From Flavobacteriaceae bacterium (GTDB lineage: Bacteria; Bacteroidota; Bacteroidia; Flavobacteriales; Flavobacteriaceae): a stretch of 7,895 bases of DNA. Under the pieces are notes generated by a model. The model was not told the DNA's origin, made no database searches, and saw nothing but the letters and a program-made list of their open reading frames with translations. The DNA is taken from positions 1 through 7,895 of the forward strand of contig JAQWKF010000115.1 in NCBI GenBank assembly GCA_029247985.1, written 5' to 3'. Within the stretch, counting starts at the first letter, position 1. The number at the start of each line of letters is the position of its first letter. Both the position numbers and the translations under genes were made by a program. This document shows positions 6,355 through 7,895 of the stretch, one piece after another.

Positions 6355-7218
6355 ATGGCGTGGTTCAAACGTACTGAAAAAGGAATTCAAACGCAGACCA
6401 GTGAAAAGAAAGACACCCCACAAGGTTTGTGGTATAAGTCTCCCACTGGAAAAATTGTCGACACAGAACAGTTAGCGGAAAATTTCTACGTGTCTCCAGA
6501 AGATGGCTATCACGTACGTATTGGTAGTAAGGAATATTTTGAAATCTTGTTTGACGACAATTCGTTTAAAGAACTTGACAAAAAGTTAAAATCCAAAGAT
6601 CCGCTTAAGTTTGAGGATACCAAGACCTATAAAGACCGTGTTAAGGCAGCGCAGAAAAAAACAAAACTCAATGATGCAGTAAGGGCTGCTGTTGGACGTT
6701 CCAACGGAAACGAAATGGTGGTTGCTTGCATGGACTTTTCTTTTATTGGAGGTTCTATGGGTTCTGTTGTAGGAGAAAAAATTTACCGTGCTGCAGATTA
6801 TGCCTTAAAAAAGAAGATTCCGTTTGTAATGATTTCAAAATCTGGCGGAGCCCGAATGATGGAAGCAGCGTTGTCTTTAATGCAAATGGCCAAGACGTCT
6901 GCCAAACTAGCACAACTTGCCGATGCTAAAATCCCTTATGTATCGCTATGTACAGATCCTACTACTGGTGGAACAACGGCTTCTTTTGCTATGTTGGGTG
7001 ACATTAATATCTCTGAACCTGGCGCGCTTATTGGTTTTGCAGGACCTAGGGTGGTAAAAGACACTACTGGTCAAGAGTTGCCTGATGGCTTCCAAACTGC
7101 AGAATTCCTTCAAGAGCATGGCTTTCTGGATTTTATTACACACCGAAAAGATCTGAAAAAGAACATCAACCTCTACCTCGATTTGATATTAAATCGACCG
7201 CTTTCAGAACAGCTGTAA
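6355..7218 (+). CDS. accD: Acetyl-CoA carboxylase carboxyltransferase subunit beta, without the zinc ribbon
   Basis: AccD pairs with AccA to move carboxyl from carboxybiotin to acetyl-CoA, giving malonyl-CoA for fatty acid synthesis. The 287 residues keep the crotonase-like core: SGGARMMEAALSLMQMAKT (163-181) and DPTTGGTTASFAMLGD (201-216) supply the oxyanion-hole glycines, followed by EPGALIGFAGPRV (221-233). The N-terminus aligns with E. coli AccD (WYK 26-28 and VSPEDGYHVRI 46-56), but the four zinc-ligand cysteines are gone: Ser29, Thr31/Gly32, Ser47 and Asp50 occupy those places. From memory of flavobacterial AccD sequences this is a lineage trait, so the enzyme is expected to be active. 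accA is not in the window. ATG 6355 gives the family-typical MAWFKR start. Confidence 0.96.
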   Translation: MAWFKRTEKGIQTQTSEKKDTPQGLWYKSPTGKIVDTEQLAENFYVSPEDGYHVRIGSKEYFEILFDDNSFKELDKKLKSKDPLKFEDTKTYKDRVKAAQKKTKLNDAVRAAVGRSNGNEMVVACMDFSFIGGSMGSVVGEKIYRAADYALKKKIPFVMISKSGGARMMEAALSLMQMAKTSAKLAQLADAKIPYVSLCTDPTTGGTTASFAMLGDINISEPGALIGFAGPRVVKDTTGQELPDGFQTAEFLQEHGFLDFITHRKDLKKNINLYLDLILNRPLSEQL

Positions 7219-7221
7219 TTC

Positions 7222-7231
7222 TAATCGATTA
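7222..7231. repeat. 10-base perfect palindrome upstream of rpsO
   Basis: TAATCGATTA reads the same on both strands and lies just after the accD stop, about seven bases before the weak -7 box of rpsO. Such a position would suit a repressor site, but the motif is short and AT-rich, and it may be chance. Confidence 0.25.
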
Positions 7232-7237
7232 AAGTGC

Positions 7238-7245
7238 TATATTTA
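7238..7245 (+). promoter_or_regulatory. Weak -7 promoter box for rpsO
   Basis: TATATTTA differs from TAnnTTTG only in the last base. It is the best candidate in the 81-base gap before rpsO. It would place the transcript start near 7251, at the foot of the hairpin at 7250-7268, with a leader of about 48 bases. The -33 element is not evident. Confidence 0.4.
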
Positions 7246-7249
7246 CAGC

Positions 7250-7268
7250 CTTCGAGATAAACTCGAAG
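7250..7268 (+). promoter_or_regulatory. Stem-loop in the rpsO leader, possible 5'-terminal or autoregulatory hairpin
   Basis: CTTCGAG (7250-7256) pairs perfectly with CTCGAAG (7262-7268) around the loop ATAAA, giving seven base pairs. GC (7248-7249) and GC (7271-7272) could extend the stem across a two-base bulge. No T-run follows, so it is not a standard terminator for accD. S15 represses its own translation through leader structures in E. coli and other bacteria, which makes a regulatory role possible but unproven. Confidence 0.45.
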
Positions 7269-7299
7269 TTGCATAAGAATCATTTACAATAATATTGGC

Positions 7300-7566
7300 A
7301 TGTTACATAAAGAAGAAAAAGCAGCAATTTTCAAAAAGTACGGAAAGTCTGAAAAAGACACTGGAAGCACGGAAGGACAAATTGCACTATTCACAAAACG
7401 TATCAACGATCTAACAGGACACCTGAAAAACAATCATAAAGATTACAACACAGAGCGTTCATTGGTAATGTTGGTAGGTAAACGAAGAAGCCTTTTAGAC
7501 TATCTAAAAGCAAAAGACATAGAACGCTACCGTTCCTTGATTAAGGAATTGGGCATTCGTAAGTAA
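7300..7566 (+). CDS. rpsO: 30S ribosomal protein S15
   Basis: S15 is a primary binder of the 16S rRNA central domain three-way junction; it starts assembly of the platform and forms an intersubunit bridge. The 88 residues fit the usual 88-89. Seen: DTGSTEGQIALFTKRI (20-35), with Thr21, Gly22 and Gln27 at known rRNA-contact positions, and the family signature HLKNNHKDYNTERSL (41-55) followed by GKRRSLLDYLK (60-70), which keeps His41, Asp48 and Tyr68. The end, LGIRK, is typical. ATG 7300 is the only sensible start. The gene precedes pnp, an arrangement shared by many bacteria. Its leader holds a stem-loop. Confidence 0.98.
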   Translation: MLHKEEKAAIFKKYGKSEKDTGSTEGQIALFTKRINDLTGHLKNNHKDYNTERSLVMLVGKRRSLLDYLKAKDIERYRSLIKELGIRK

Positions 7567-7641
7567 GCACTTAAAAGCATCCGCATCATCGGTTTTTCAA
7601 GGGTATCTACGACCACAACACAACATCACAGATACTAATTT

Positions 7642-7649
7642 TAAATTTG
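7642..7649 (+). promoter_or_regulatory. Bacteroidota -7 promoter box for pnp
   Basis: TAAATTTG is a perfect TAnnTTTG match in the 90-base rpsO-pnp gap and ends only seven bases before the pnp ATG. Initiation at the usual distance would begin at or next to the start codon, leaving no room for a structured leader. No TTG is found at the -33 spacing. Confidence 0.5.
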
Positions 7650-7656
7650 AAAAAGT

Positions 7657-7895
7657 ATGATACCCAATGTACATACCTCGACTATTGACTTAGGCGACGA
7701 ACGCACTATTACCCTAGAAACAGGTAAGCTTGCGAAACAAGCAGATGGATCCGTCGTTGTTAGAAGCGGCAATTGTATGCTATTAGCTACGGTTGTTTCG
7801 GCACGTCAGGCCTCACCAGTTGACTTCCTACCTTTAACGGTAGATTACCGTGAAAAATTTGCAGCCGCAGGGCGATTCCCTGGTGGCTTCTTTAA
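7657..7895 (+). CDS. pnp: Polynucleotide phosphorylase (N-terminal part, cut by window edge)
   Basis: PNPase is a trimeric 3'-to-5' phosphorolytic exoribonuclease that degrades mRNA and can add 3' tails. Only 79 full codons are visible and the frame is open to the right edge. They cover the start of the first RNase PH domain: ITLETGKLAKQADGSVVVRS, CMLLATVVSARQA, DFLPLTVDYREKFAAAGRFPGGFF. The last segment matches the conserved family sequence YxE-K-xAAGRIPGGFF. Catalytic residues of the second PH domain and the KH and S1 domains lie beyond the window. ATG 7657 follows the A-rich sequence GAAAAAGT and gives the usual N-terminal length. It is downstream of rpsO in the same direction, but a -7 box suggests separate transcription as well. 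Confidence 0.95.
   Translation, partial: MIPNVHTSTIDLGDERTITLETGKLAKQADGSVVVRSGNCMLLATVVSARQASPVDFLPLTVDYREKFAAAGRFPGGFF

Noticed and set aside
7581..7598. CCG-CATCAT-CGG followed by TTTTT as an rpsO terminator
   Set aside because: The stem has just three pairs and cannot be extended, which is too weak for intrinsic termination.
1..7895. A previously undescribed multi-gene system in the window
   Set aside because: All nine genes belong to well-known conserved families in an arrangement familiar from flavobacteria. There are no unknown ORFs, repeats, arrays or base-composition shifts suggesting acquired DNA.

Overview
The window is a conserved housekeeping block from a Bacteroidota chromosome, most likely Flavobacteriia or a close relative. 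Four things point there: a porT gene of the type IX secretion system next to the menaquinone methyltransferase gene; a lipoprotein-type TamA relative (TamL); an AccD without its zinc-ribbon cysteines; and Bacteroidota -7 promoter boxes (TAnnTTTG) in front of nearly every transcription unit. The DNA is AT-rich, and A-rich stretches rather than clear Shine-Dalgarno sequences precede the starts. No mobile element, CRISPR array, tRNA or rRNA is visible. No gap between genes exceeds 90 bases, so no long stretch is empty.

Layout: (1) 1-396, minus strand, is the N-terminal part of trkA, a K+ uptake regulator running off the left edge. (2) An 81-90 base divergent promoter region leads to ubiE/menG (487-1212), which overlaps porT (1209-1931) by ATGA. 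(3) A SpoU/TrmH-family RNA 2'-O-methyltransferase (1918-2652, minus) overlaps the end of porT tail-to-tail by 14 bases. (4) tamL (most likely 2689-5199) starts divergently from the methyltransferase, and the two promoters lie face to face inside or next to each other's 5' ends. (5) fbaA (5249-6316), accD (6355-7218), rpsO (7300-7566) and pnp (7657 to the right edge, partial) run in the same direction. Each appears to have its own promoter box.

Functionally the genes cover envelope biogenesis and secretion (porT, tamL), membrane energetics (menaquinone methylation, K+ uptake), central carbon and lipid precursors (aldolase, acetyl-CoA carboxylase beta) and RNA metabolism (SpoU methyltransferase, S15, PNPase). 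I see no sign of a new multi-gene system. The points worth a second look are in gene expression and in single-protein details: probable leaderless mRNAs for ubiE and pnp, face-to-face promoters that decide the TTG start of tamL, a 5'-terminal hairpin in the rpsO leader, the loss of the AccD zinc ribbon, and a changed glycine motif in TrkA.
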